Below, in pieces: positions 18,501 through 25,960 of a DNA stretch of 40,413 nucleotides. The notes beneath the pieces were generated by a model that searched no databases, was not told the origin of the DNA, and was given only the letters and a program-made list of their open reading frames with translations. Each line of letters starts with the position of its first letter. Positions within the stretch are counted from its first letter, which is position 1. Where the stretch lies: contig CAMDMY010000022.1 in NCBI GenBank assembly GCA_945902775.1, positions 1 to 40,413 on the forward strand, in the 5' to 3' direction. The position numbers and the translations under genes are program-made. The DNA is from Chryseobacterium gleum (GTDB taxonomy: Bacteria; Bacteroidota; Bacteroidia; Flavobacteriales_D; Crocinitomicaceae).

Positions 18501-21500
18501 CCAGCGGATGGAATATTAGATCCAAACGACGATATTTCTATTCAGTTCAACGAAACAGTAGATATTGGTACTATTAATACATACAATTTTGATGTCAGAG
18601 GGGTTTTAAACGGAGGAGTAATTGATCACGGAACTAGTTTAAACTTAGACGGAACAGCGAACTATTTAGAAGTTGTTGGTGGCGCAAATTTACAAAACCG
18701 TGATTTCTCAGTTGAGTTTTGGGCTAAGCGAAATGCTTTGGGAGAGCAAGCGGTTGTTAGTCAGGGAATAGACTCTAAAAATAGTTTGTTTATAGGATTT
18801 AATGCTGCTAACGAATTCACAGTTCGATTAGGAGATGCAGCAGAAGTTGCTACTACAGGAACTTCACCAGTATTGAATAAATGGAACCATTATGCTGTTT
18901 CTTATAACAAAGCAAATGATGAAGTTTTATTATTCGTTGATGGAGTATTAAAAAATTCAATAAATACGAATTTAATAGTAGATTACTCAGGTTCAGGAAA
19001 ATTAATTTTCGGAAAAGAGAACCATAGTAACTCTAAGTATTTCAATGGAAATGTGCATGGAATAAGAATGTGGTCTAAAGCATTAAAAGGAACGGAAGTA
19101 TCATCACAATTAAGTAGAGAATTAAACAGATCTTCAGCAGGTTTACTATACGATTGGAGAATGAATGAGGCAGATGGAAATGTTGCTACAGATTACATCA
19201 GAAGCAGAAATGCGGATATAAAATCGGCAACATGGCAATTGGATCCAAATGGTTTTGCTGCACAATTTGATGGAGTAGATGACAATATCAAGGTAGATGC
19301 TTCTAAAAATGCAATCGATAGTGAAATGGATTTTACACTTGAGTTTTGGTTTAATTCAACACAAACAGCTCCTGCAACTTTATTCTCAAATGGAAAAGGA
19401 GATGGGGTAGGTTCTGATAAATTGTATGCATGGAATATACAAAAAGATGGGAATGGAAAAATTCACGTTTTCCACAACGGAATTGATTTTACAGCAACTA
19501 ATCAATCGTATTTTGATGGTAAATGGCATCATTTTGCCTTAACTATGCAACGTACAGGAAATTTGACAGCGTATATCGATGGAAATTTAGAAAATTCGAT
19601 GTTGGCTAAAGATTTCAAAGAATTCAATACCGCAAGTATGTATTTGGGAACAAGAGCTTATCAAGATGGTTTCAATACAATTACTGATTTACCATTTACT
19701 GGTAAAATGGATGATTTTAGAGTTTGGAATTTAACTAGAAAATTAGAACAAATCAAAAGAGATAAACAATTCCGATTGAAAGGAGATGAGCCAGGTTTGT
19801 TTGCTTATTTACCTTTTGAGGGTTTAACATCAAGTGCTGGTATCTCAAGTTATACAGCAACAATGAATAGTTTATCTGAGAATAGTGTTCCTAAGAAAGA
19901 CAGTGTTGTAACGACTGCAAATAATGGAGTAGTAACTATTTCCCAAACACCGTTATTAAAATTACCACGTCCAGTTGCATCAATACCATTTACTTATTTG
20001 ATAAATAATGATAAAATAATTGTGCAACCTTCAATAGATGCGGCTTTGATAGAAAACGTTACGTTGGATATTACGGTGAAAAATGTAAAAGATTTACGCG
20101 GTAATACGATGGTATCGCCCAAAACGTGGATTTCTTATATGAATAAAAACCAAGTTAAATGGCAAGATGATCTTGTAGAATTTACAATTGAACAAGGAAA
20201 GGGATTGTTGTTTACACAAGAAATGTTAAATACAGGTGGTGCATTAAAACAATATACAATTAGTAATATACCTTCTTGGATGACTGTTACTAATCCAAAT
20301 GGCAACATCAACCCAAATAGTTCTGTGACTAAATCATTCAATGTTTCAACAGGTGTTAATATTGGAACGTATGAGGAAGATATTCTTTTAACAACAGATT
20401 TTGGTTATGCCGAAAAATTAACAGTTCGTTTGGTTGTAAAAGCAATTGAGCCGAAATATTCATTCGATCCTTTGAAATATCAATACAGCATGAACATTAT
20501 TGGTCAATTAAAAATAGACAATGTTGTATCTTCTAATGAAGGTGATAAATTAATCGCTTATGTGAACAATGAAGTAAGGGGTATTGGAGCATTGAAATAC
20601 TTACCTGCTTACGATAAATACGAAGTTTTCTTAAATGTGTATAGCAATACCATAAATGGTGAAACTGTGAAATTTAATATTTGGAATGCTTCAAATGGTG
20701 AAACATATGTCGACGTAACTCCAAACGTTGTTTTTGAAGAAAGTAAATTAATTGGAACACCTGCTGCTCCAGAAACATTTGCTACAACAACCACGATTAA
20801 AAAGAACATACCATTGACAAATGGTTGGACATGGGTTTCGTTTCCTGTAAACTCTACTAAATTTAATAGTTCTAAGAATTTATTAAGTAGTTTAAGTCCG
20901 GTTTTAGGAGATGTATCTACTAGCCAAACTGCTTATGATCAGTATTCAGGTAATGATTGGTTAGGGAATTTAGGTTCATACTCGATGATGAAATCGTATA
21001 AAATTAAGTTAAGTAAAAATGATACTTTAAGATTGGAAGGAAGCAAAGTACTTCCGGATTTAACACCGATAGCAGTAAATGTTGGGTGGAATTGGATTGG
21101 TTTTAATTCACTTAAAAATCTTTCAGTAACAGAAGCTTTAGGAAATTATAATCCAACAACTGGTGATATTTTGAAAGGTCAGTTTAGTTTTGCTTATTAT
21201 GACAATTTGTTGGGTTGGATGGGAAGTTTAACAACTATGATTCCAACGGAAGGTTATATGTTAAAATCTTCTACGGCTTCAAGTTTTACTTATCCTAATT
21301 CAGCTGTATATGGAAAAAGTTCAGTAATTAATTCATCTATCAAAAACAATGAACCTTTGGTAGCAGATTTTTATCCAGAACAATTTAGTAAAAACATGTC
21401 AATCATTGGAAGTACAAACGTATGTCCTGAGATTATTGAAAATGATAAACTTCTGTTAAAAGTATACAGTGGAAATGAATTGAGAGGAGTTTGTAAACCA

Positions 21501-21992
21501 CAATGGGTAGAAGCAAAAAATGACTATTTATTCTTCTTGACGGCTTATTCCAATAATGACCAAGAAAAATTAACATTTGTTTATACTTCAGAAGGTGATT
21601 CAAAAGTAAATGCTGTTCAGGAAATAGTATTTACAGAAAACAATCTTTTAGGAACACCTAAAACACCATTATTGATTAATGTAGATGAAAGTGAAACATG
21701 TTTAGAATCATTTAAAGAAGTTGCAGGATTGAATGTTATCAAAGATGGATTTGTATCAATTTCACCAAATCCTTTTAATAAAGTTTTAAATATTGATTTC
21801 AAAAAAGAAACAGATGGTTTAATTCGATTATTTGATACAGCAGGAAAAGAAGTATATGTTAGAGAGATCAAAAAAATGGACAAAATTGAAATTAATTTCA
21901 ATGAGGATAATAAATTTTTGACAACAGGGGTATATTTCTTAAGAATTGATACAGATTCTACTACTACAACATATAAACTTATTAAACAATAA
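12528..21992 (+). CDS. Giant LamG-domain surface protein secreted by type IX secretion
   Basis: A 3154-residue secreted protein. After a signal peptide (1-28) come Fn3-like domains (about 170-560), a LamG-like jellyroll (595-780), and a carboxypeptidase-regulatory-like domain (about 885-960). Two Ser/Thr-rich beta regions follow (1295-1415 and 1600-1700). An SbsA-type Ig domain begins near 1982 and appears to be split by two further LamG domains (2036-2231, 2243-2431), resuming at about 2450-2540 with VKDLRGNTM. C-terminal modules are a YQYSMNI-type domain (2643-2750), two GW-repeat modules (GW at 2766 and 2853), a second YQYSMNI-type domain (about 2945-3050), and a type A sorting domain (3074-3154: ISPNPFNKVLNIDF, GVYFLRI, KLIKQ). 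An adhesin, or a host- or particle-binding protein, is inferred. It leads a four-gene plus-strand run with a type B CTD protein, PorP/SprF and a SPOR-like protein. Confidence 0.9.
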   Translation: MNNTFRFFLKSISVGIFLLFFSFKAESHGMSTPTITFDKCTGKTTINFQTSGGGDAVTSPGITWGYECQDYLNNASFYYKNTSGDWVVFSTYGGGFITVPSYCTYTTGKMVVNTYPSDALMPYEFRIAGSWHNDASSGIVCGADFSSGNDNFDVSSSKFTPQIIDAPANVTATDGNLCGKIDLKWDAPSQSWATLAACSYPGTYSYDIYNGSTHIGNTSDTKYTYYTNTSTDITFNIKTRWVPDGNPYYFLNSASSDAVGKIKQVPDPASGVLASTDRCDGAIKIEWSWYASNPENGFKLYRSTNNTGPFTKIADLSGSVRNYVNDANTVNYPAVKKQNYYYKVSTINDCNSETPSEIFMGYAADKPLASVLATPIINANNTITLNWTNASDNEDKFTVERYLDGGGSPTIIELPVNTASYIDASVAACIKYNYIIKAYNSCAVYGISSNSNDTKLTPDLSTTFNANKKLTCSKGYYNNRVELSWSLDNSNVITNVKIYRKVYGSLDLPTLITTVTPATGTYIDYTIDAGVFYQYSLVGETNCAGTSIVTSTNVYSEDIGFRSPTGIINGHIEYAGGIAVKDAIVRVEKTSGASGYAASFDGNGYLSAPSNPNLSVSNALTLESWVSISDLAVSQFILGKEGSYVIRYDGSSNKVKFEVINGATTYTAQSSDPILVNQYYHFTGAYDGVNVKLFLNGNLVQSVAASALITQNGNALTVGGNGTTNFKGKLDEIRVWKIAKTNDDVKKDFERILNGNETGLVVAFHADENVGTALYDISKTGNSFNANHTSFTGSGFTFSSTIPSASQMGYIAYTNATGDYTIEGVRYNGTGENFKVTPSLGVHKFKPGNKILFIGDGSTVQNTIDFLDESSFLTTGNVRYSPLSESCTCPVEGAFVLIDGVNVVKDGAVVTTNSDGNFSINVPIGEHVITVSQPGHTYLKGRFPVDLNTKHNFQENLLGIKFIDSTFVKVVGRVVGGTREAAKPMIIGRSKNNIGAAEIKFTTLSSCYTKSIITNPVSGDYVAYLPPLKYTIADFSTTNSSSPNIATFTNSIFSNNTLLDVSTIPPVQEIIDTVFTNAAKTAWSSIGKETYQTIRSWNYRSAPEIWVKDLKGRDFTNFGGDSTYVYDNPITKLKDTLKGITPVTFSYPLFTQSKEYNVKIGAKEKYIYKTSPSATPIVDEVPVTTGLLTINNGLSTIPIKQIKVDETYISATKDSTSSPYSFIVGKPSTSFTPGSNNFSNQFSVTFESGINKVEWKLIGIIIGGKSSDGQGFVTVGPQIPEMILRDPPGTDSYCSFEKGQSISKETNWSVGFGSGINAQKRVELGTKFSIGLGMQTETEVSNELKINLKEESKTTDGGGLITTLTSTDNWSTSQGLNGVSGNYIGAGGDIFIGKAMNVDFGIADNISIVQYSTCSLPGVSCNSTRFNYNGVEYAVALRKTLAVAPGGYATAFTYTQDHIVSKLIPRLKELRNQLFTSKPTMYVSKLAKNSPNYGRNNDDPVFGKAPYNPWSIGCLNCQTSENQITTEPSDADGLSYSYIKPSNPIPVSLTTNSGVNTSMNIPAAMGDSVRWYNQQIRLWEEAVARNEKDKYDAILKASPDVNRSFSAGTAYTNTITNESTYTTTSAFELAISVEAVLKIGAEIGGSGVEVEDGLAINLNYSNDETNTTSNTTTFSYTLSDSDVGDSYSVDINKSSLGYGPIFSIKAGETSCPWEGATKSLYYTKNDKPVILSGGTLKRQNVEMKVDGSPTFSKKVNIPSDAKAVFDLEIINNTETHDDIEYAMNVLSYTNQNGAIVTIDGNMPSDQLYLVKDGGSIHKQLVIERGVSEYEYDSIAVVVGSACGDEKIADTIYVSVHFLPSCTDIAISNPLNQFVVNNSFDNKLNVIVDNYDINYNGLKQLDFEYKKSAESSWVGLQSWFKNVKLPPTGLGKDSLKISETDAYTLYEWDVKDLPDGNYDIRSKSKCDRATIESIVLTGVIDRINPAAFGTPSPADGILDPNDDISIQFNETVDIGTINTYNFDVRGVLNGGVIDHGTSLNLDGTANYLEVVGGANLQNRDFSVEFWAKRNALGEQAVVSQGIDSKNSLFIGFNAANEFTVRLGDAAEVATTGTSPVLNKWNHYAVSYNKANDEVLLFVDGVLKNSINTNLIVDYSGSGKLIFGKENHSNSKYFNGNVHGIRMWSKALKGTEVSSQLSRELNRSSAGLLYDWRMNEADGNVATDYIRSRNADIKSATWQLDPNGFAAQFDGVDDNIKVDASKNAIDSEMDFTLEFWFNSTQTAPATLFSNGKGDGVGSDKLYAWNIQKDGNGKIHVFHNGIDFTATNQSYFDGKWHHFALTMQRTGNLTAYIDGNLENSMLAKDFKEFNTASMYLGTRAYQDGFNTITDLPFTGKMDDFRVWNLTRKLEQIKRDKQFRLKGDEPGLFAYLPFEGLTSSAGISSYTATMNSLSENSVPKKDSVVTTANNGVVTISQTPLLKLPRPVASIPFTYLINNDKIIVQPSIDAALIENVTLDITVKNVKDLRGNTMVSPKTWISYMNKNQVKWQDDLVEFTIEQGKGLLFTQEMLNTGGALKQYTISNIPSWMTVTNPNGNINPNSSVTKSFNVSTGVNIGTYEEDILLTTDFGYAEKLTVRLVVKAIEPKYSFDPLKYQYSMNIIGQLKIDNVVSSNEGDKLIAYVNNEVRGIGALKYLPAYDKYEVFLNVYSNTINGETVKFNIWNASNGETYVDVTPNVVFEESKLIGTPAAPETFATTTTIKKNIPLTNGWTWVSFPVNSTKFNSSKNLLSSLSPVLGDVSTSQTAYDQYSGNDWLGNLGSYSMMKSYKIKLSKNDTLRLEGSKVLPDLTPIAVNVGWNWIGFNSLKNLSVTEALGNYNPTTGDILKGQFSFAYYDNLLGWMGSLTTMIPTEGYMLKSSTASSFTYPNSAVYGKSSVINSSIKNNEPLVADFYPEQFSKNMSIIGSTNVCPEIIENDKLLLKVYSGNELRGVCKPQWVEAKNDYLFFLTAYSNNDQEKLTFVYTSEGDSKVNAVQEIVFTENNLLGTPKTPLLINVDESETCLESFKEVAGLNVIKDGFVSISPNPFNKVLNIDFKKETDGLIRLFDTAGKEVYVREIKKMDKIEINFNEDNKFLTTGVYFLRIDTDSTTTTYKLIKQ

Positions 21993-22009
21993 TTGAACCC
22001 AAGGTAGAT

Positions 22010-22036
22010 CGGTTATCTCTAAATTAGGGATAACCG
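22010..22036 (+). promoter_or_regulatory. Intercistronic hairpin
   Basis: CGGTTATC ... GATAACCG forms a 27-base hairpin paired along its whole length apart from one G-U wobble and a tiny loop. It lies in the 65-base gap between the giant gene and the next one. No T run follows, so it is not a standard terminator; mRNA processing, protection or partial attenuation is more likely. Confidence 0.6.
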
Positions 22037-22057
22037 GCTACATTTAAAAATATATAT

Positions 22058-23623
22058 ATGTCTAAAATTATTTTAATTCTTAGTTTAACATTTTCAGTTA
22101 CTTTTTTAACGGCAGCTGTCCCAACTTGGTCTGTAAATCCCTTGAATTACCAATATAATATGAATATTACTGGTATTGCGAATCTTTCATGTGAAGATTT
22201 AGCTAATAGTACTAATATGATTGGAGCTTTTATCAATGGAGAGTGTAGAGGAGTAGTAAACACTAATGTTGATGTAAATGGTAAAAAGTTAGCATTTTTG
22301 ATTGTTTACAGTAATTCAACACTCAATAATCAAACGATATCCTTTAAAATTTACAACAGTTCAGCGGATATTCAGTATGATGTAGTTGATCAACTTAATT
22401 TTAGTTCTTCTTCTGTAATAGGAAACCCTACTAATCCATATATTTTTAGAAATAATCATGCTCCTTCGGATATATTATTTCCTGTTACGACGATTCAAGA
22501 AAATACAGCTATTTCATCTCAAATTGGAATTTTTTCTACTTCCGATGAAGATGTAAATGATGTCCATACTTATAGTTTGGTTTCTGGAAAGAATAGTACT
22601 CACAATTCAATGTTTACTATCTCGAATAATCAATTGGCTTTAGGAGCATCTTTAAATATAAATATTGAAGACACATTAAGAATTAGAGTAAAGACTTTAG
22701 ACCAAAATGGGTGCTCATTTGAAAAGGAATTTAATTTGTTAGTAATAAACTCTTTAGAAGCTCCAACAGCACTCTTACTTTCTAATTTAGTGTTTAATGA
22801 AAATGAAATTAATCCGAAAATTGGTTCTTTTAGCGCAATAGATAATGATCCAAATGAATCGTTTACTTATACTTTAGTCAATGGTTTAGGTGATTTAGAT
22901 AATGCAAGTTTCTCAATTTTGGGTGATAATTTATTTTTTAACACAAGTGCAAATTTTGAAGTTAAAAATAGTTATTCTATTCGAAGTAAAGTTACAGATT
23001 TAGGAGGTTTAAGTTTTGAAAAAGATTTTATAATTACTGTAATTGACTTGAACGAACAACCAAAAATTAATCTACAAGATTACCAAGTGTATGAATTAGA
23101 ACCTATAGGAAGAGAAATAGGTTTAGTTACTTTTGTAGAATATGATAATAATCAATTTCAAAAATTTAAGGTTTTAAGTGAAAATGAAACTTTTTCAATA
23201 GATTCATTAACAGGCATGTTGAAATTGAATAAAAATTTAGATTACGAATTAAAAAATGAATATATAATTACAGTAATTATTCACGACAATGGGTTGCCTA
23301 TTTTAACAGATACAGCTTTTTTAAAGGTAAATGTTATTGACCAAGTTGAATTAGATGTTTTTCCATCTGCAGATTTTGTATCACCAAATGATGATGGGAA
23401 AAATGATTATTGGACAATTAACCATGTTGAAATATATAAAGATTTTAGTTTGAAAATTTTAGATGAATTTGGACAAATGGTTTTTAATGTTCCTTCAAAT
23501 TACAATAATGAATGGGATGCAAAGATAAATGGGATAGCTCTTCCAAACGGAAATTATTACTATCATTTTTATAAAGATAGTTCAAGCCAACTTTTTAAAG
23601 GAATAATTACAGTTCTTAAATAA
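22058..23623 (+). CDS. Cadherin-like surface protein with gliding-motility-type (type B) C-terminal domain
   Basis: A 521-residue exported protein. After the signal peptide (1-20) comes a ~105-residue domain (WSVNPLNYQYNMNITG, then GAFINGECRGV and FLIVYSNSTLNNQTISFKIY), also found twice in the giant protein upstream. Then follow about three cadherin-like repeats (135-435; for example FSAIDNDPNESFTYTLVNG, IDSLTGMLKLNKNLDYEL). Last is a type B C-terminal domain (437-521: SPNDDGKNDYWTI, LKILDEFGQMVF, WDAKINGIALPNGNYYY). Type B domains, as in SprB, need a PorP/SprF partner for export, and exactly such a gene follows after 5 bases. It probably works with the giant protein at the cell surface. Confidence 0.88.
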   Translation: MSKIILILSLTFSVTFLTAAVPTWSVNPLNYQYNMNITGIANLSCEDLANSTNMIGAFINGECRGVVNTNVDVNGKKLAFLIVYSNSTLNNQTISFKIYNSSADIQYDVVDQLNFSSSSVIGNPTNPYIFRNNHAPSDILFPVTTIQENTAISSQIGIFSTSDEDVNDVHTYSLVSGKNSTHNSMFTISNNQLALGASLNINIEDTLRIRVKTLDQNGCSFEKEFNLLVINSLEAPTALLLSNLVFNENEINPKIGSFSAIDNDPNESFTYTLVNGLGDLDNASFSILGDNLFFNTSANFEVKNSYSIRSKVTDLGGLSFEKDFIITVIDLNEQPKINLQDYQVYELEPIGREIGLVTFVEYDNNQFQKFKVLSENETFSIDSLTGMLKLNKNLDYELKNEYIITVIIHDNGLPILTDTAFLKVNVIDQVELDVFPSADFVSPNDDGKNDYWTINHVEIYKDFSLKILDEFGQMVFNVPSNYNNEWDAKINGIALPNGNYYYHFYKDSSSQLFKGIITVLK

Positions 23624-23628
23624 AAACA

Positions 23629-24753
23629 ATGAAAAATAAGATTTATACTACTTTATTTTCCGTTATGTTATGTGCTGTAGTTTCAGCTCAAAATCTAACG
23701 ATGGATTATTATTCGTATTTATACAATTGGTACAACATCAATCCTGCTTATTGTTCAAATGGGGATAAATTATCAGCGATATTGGATGTGCGTCAACGTG
23801 CAGGATTAAATACAAATAATTCTATGGCAGGTTTAAAAGGAATGCTTGGTGATAATCAAGGTATTGGTGCAAGAGTTATATCTGATACACGATCTGCTTT
23901 CCAAGTTATTATGGCTGATGTAACCTATGGTTATAAGCTGAAAATTAATACGAATCAATCGTTTACCTTTGGATTATCAGCAGGTTTGACAAGTAGGTCT
24001 TTTAATTCATCTAAAATTAGAAACGGTGAAGGTTTGGATCAAACGGATCCTGTATTACAAAATTCGAATATTAATTCAACAGCATTTATGTCTGGAGCTG
24101 GATTTTTATACAATTTTAAAAAAACAGAGTTATCATTTTCGTTGCCACATCTAGTCGAGAATGGTAAAAACATGTTGGATAATGTAAACGTTGTGGTTTC
24201 AAATCCTATTGAATTGAAACATAAAATTAGTCTTACACCAATTATTTATTATTTTGTTATTCCAATAGTAAATGACATCGCTGTAATTCAATTAAAAGTG
24301 GATTACAATAAAAAGTATTGGCTTCAAACAGGATACCAAAATAGTTCAAACATTAATGTTGGTGTTGGTTTAAATTTGGGAGCTTTTGGTGTAGGATATA
24401 ATTATACAATATCCAATCAAATTATGCGAACCCAAACTTCTGGTACGCATGAGTTTTTCTTAAAATTAAACATTAAAAACCCAAACGATGAATATGGAAT
24501 TAATGTATTGGATGAGCCATTAGCTCCAAAAAATAAATTAGGATCAATAATTGATAAATTAAACGAATTAACGATTAATGAAAATTCATCAGTTCAAGAT
24601 TTAAAATATGAATTGGGAAAAATTAAATATGAATTAAAAGAATTATCAGATTCAAATTTCAGTTCAGAAGATCCACAAACAATTGAGTCAAATCTTAAAA
24701 TAATCGAAGAAAAAATATATGAAATTGAAAATAGACTTAAATCAAAAAAGTAA
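23629..24753 (+). CDS. PorP/SprF-family type IX secretion membrane protein
   Basis: A 374-residue outer-membrane protein of the PorP/SprF family. Evidence is the signal peptide ending VVSAQ, the early LYNWYNINPAYCS (the family's 'NPA' segment), RAGLNTNNSMAGLKG, and GLSAGLTSRSFNSSKI followed by amphipathic strands to about residue 285. SprF is required for export of the type B CTD adhesin SprB; the neighbouring gene here encodes a type B CTD protein, so a dedicated pair is likely. The last ~90 residues (LGSIIDKLNELTINENSS onward to EIENRLKSKK) form a charged, probably coiled-coil extension not usual for the family. The 3' end overlaps the next gene by 35 bases. Confidence 0.9.
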   Translation: MKNKIYTTLFSVMLCAVVSAQNLTMDYYSYLYNWYNINPAYCSNGDKLSAILDVRQRAGLNTNNSMAGLKGMLGDNQGIGARVISDTRSAFQVIMADVTYGYKLKINTNQSFTFGLSAGLTSRSFNSSKIRNGEGLDQTDPVLQNSNINSTAFMSGAGFLYNFKKTELSFSLPHLVENGKNMLDNVNVVVSNPIELKHKISLTPIIYYFVIPIVNDIAVIQLKVDYNKKYWLQTGYQNSSNINVGVGLNLGAFGVGYNYTISNQIMRTQTSGTHEFFLKLNIKNPNDEYGINVLDEPLAPKNKLGSIIDKLNELTINENSSVQDLKYELGKIKYELKELSDSNFSSEDPQTIESNLKIIEEKIYEIENRLKSKK

Positions 24754-25228
24754 TAGCATATTATTTTTTTTAGCATTAATATGTTGCATAAATGCGAGTG
24801 CTCAAACTAATACTAATACAGAAAGCCAGGAATTAAATAAAAAGAAGATAGATCAACTTATAGAAAAGGTTGAAACAATAACTAGTAACCAAGATTACGT
24901 AGATTCCATTTTAAAAGTAAACAAGGAGTTAAATTTGAGACTTCAAGCACTAGAAGCAATAGCTCTAAAAGAGAAGCAGAGAAGAGAAGCAGAATTAGCA
25001 TCTCAATCAGATCAGAAAGAATTTATTGTGATAGCCGTTTACAACAAAGAAGCACAGGCACAACGCTTCATAGAACTAAAACAATTGAAAGGATTTGAAG
25101 TTGTTACAAGTTCATCAAAAAATAAATTTTATGTTGCTGCAAGGTTACAGAAAAATGAAAATCTATTAATAAGTATAAAAGCAATTAAAAATAAATACAA
25201 CCGGAATGCTTGGTATGTAGCTATTTAA
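24719..25228 (+). CDS. Small exported coiled-coil protein with SPOR-like C-terminus
   Basis: A 169-residue protein with a signal peptide (LFFLALICCINASAQ), a coiled coil about 35-100 (KKIDQLIEKVETITSNQDYV, then ELNLRLQALEAIALKEKQ), and a C-terminal ~70-residue domain. The pattern of that domain (EFIVIAVYNKEAQAQRFIEL, FEVVTSSSKNKFYVAAR, then a closing WYVAI) resembles SPOR or SPOR-like peptidoglycan-binding folds. It begins inside the porP/sprF gene (35-base overlap), so it is co-translated with it. A periplasmic link between the secretion or anchoring complex and the cell wall is plausible. The domain call is by pattern only. Confidence 0.8.
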   Translation: MKLKIDLNQKSNSILFFLALICCINASAQTNTNTESQELNKKKIDQLIEKVETITSNQDYVDSILKVNKELNLRLQALEAIALKEKQRREAELASQSDQKEFIVIAVYNKEAQAQRFIELKQLKGFEVVTSSSKNKFYVAARLQKNENLLISIKAIKNKYNRNAWYVAI

Positions 25229-25231
25229 AAT

Positions 25232-25262
25232 AAAAAAACCTTCTCATCGAGAAGGTTTTTTT
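25232..25262. terminator. Bidirectional terminator
   Basis: A run of A, stem CCTTCTC, loop ATC, stem GAGAAGG and a run of T; the A and T runs extend the stem to 14 base pairs. It ends the surface-protein unit on the plus strand and the superoxide dismutase gene on the minus strand. Confidence 0.92.
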
Positions 25263-25281
25263 ATGGAGTTTAAAATAGTTT

Positions 25282-25884
25282 TTATTTTTTTACAGCATCA
25301 TATTTTGCAGCAACAACATCCCAGTTGATTACATTAAAAAATGCGTTCATGTAATCAGGACGTCTGTTTTGATAGTTTAAGTAGTATGCATGCTCCCATA
25401 CATCCATTGCTAATAATGGAGTCCCATTAAATCCTTCTTCCATTAATTGGTTGTCTTGATTTGGAGTAGAACTAACTACTAATTTACCTTGAACTAAAGA
25501 TAACCAAGCCCAACCAGATCCGAAACGAGTAGCACCTGCTTTCGCAAACTCAGCTTTAAAATTTTCAAAAGATCCAAAAGTTGCAGTAATATCAGCAGCT
25601 AAAGCACCAGTTGGTTCGCCACCTTTATTTGGAGCCATTACTTCCCAAAATAAATTGTGATTCCAAAATCCACCACCATTGTTTCTAATTGCAGGAATAT
25701 CTCTTCCTTTAATTAAAACTTCTTCAATTGATTTCCCTTCCAAATCTGTTCCTGCAATTGCTGCATTTAGATTGGTAATGTAAGCTTGGTGATGTTTTGA
25801 ATGGTGAATTTCCATTGTTCTAGCATCGATATGTGGCTCTAATGCATCGTATGCATAAGGTAATTGAGGTAATTCAAATGACAT
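25282..25884 (-). CDS. sodA: Superoxide dismutase, Mn-type
   Basis: A 200-residue Fe/Mn-family superoxide dismutase converting superoxide to hydrogen peroxide and oxygen. Metal ligands are visible: His27 (EIHHSKHH), His76 ([10 protein letters not shown]), Asp161 and His165 ([19 protein letters not shown]). Gly71-Gly72 before the second His and Gln143 in TPNQDNQ follow the manganese pattern rather than the iron pattern, so Mn or cambialistic use is likely. There is no signal peptide, so it is cytoplasmic. A TAATTTTG -7 box on the minus strand (25920-25927) lies about 35 bases before the ATG. It is a single gene between two terminators or gaps. Confidence 0.93.
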   Translation of the reverse strand: MSFELPQLPYAYDALEPHIDARTMEIHHSKHHQAYITNLNAAIAGTDLEGKSIEEVLIKGRDIPAIRNNGGGFWNHNLFWEVMAPNKGGEPTGALAADITATFGSFENFKAEFAKAGATRFGSGWAWLSLVQGKLVVSSTPNQDNQLMEEGFNGTPLLAMDVWEHAYYLNYQNRRPDYMNAFFNVINWDVVAAKYDAVKK

Positions 25885-25919
25885 ATTTTCTATTTTAAAA
25901 ATTTATATTTATTTACCTT

Positions 25920-25927
25920 CAAAATTA
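25920..25927 (-). promoter_or_regulatory. Probable sodA promoter -7 box
   Basis: Minus-strand TAATTTTG matches TAnnTTTG, about 35 bases before the sodA ATG. No clear -33 TTG at standard distance. Confidence 0.4.
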
Positions 25928-25960
25928 GTTTTTTTGATTGTAAATAACATTACATAATTA

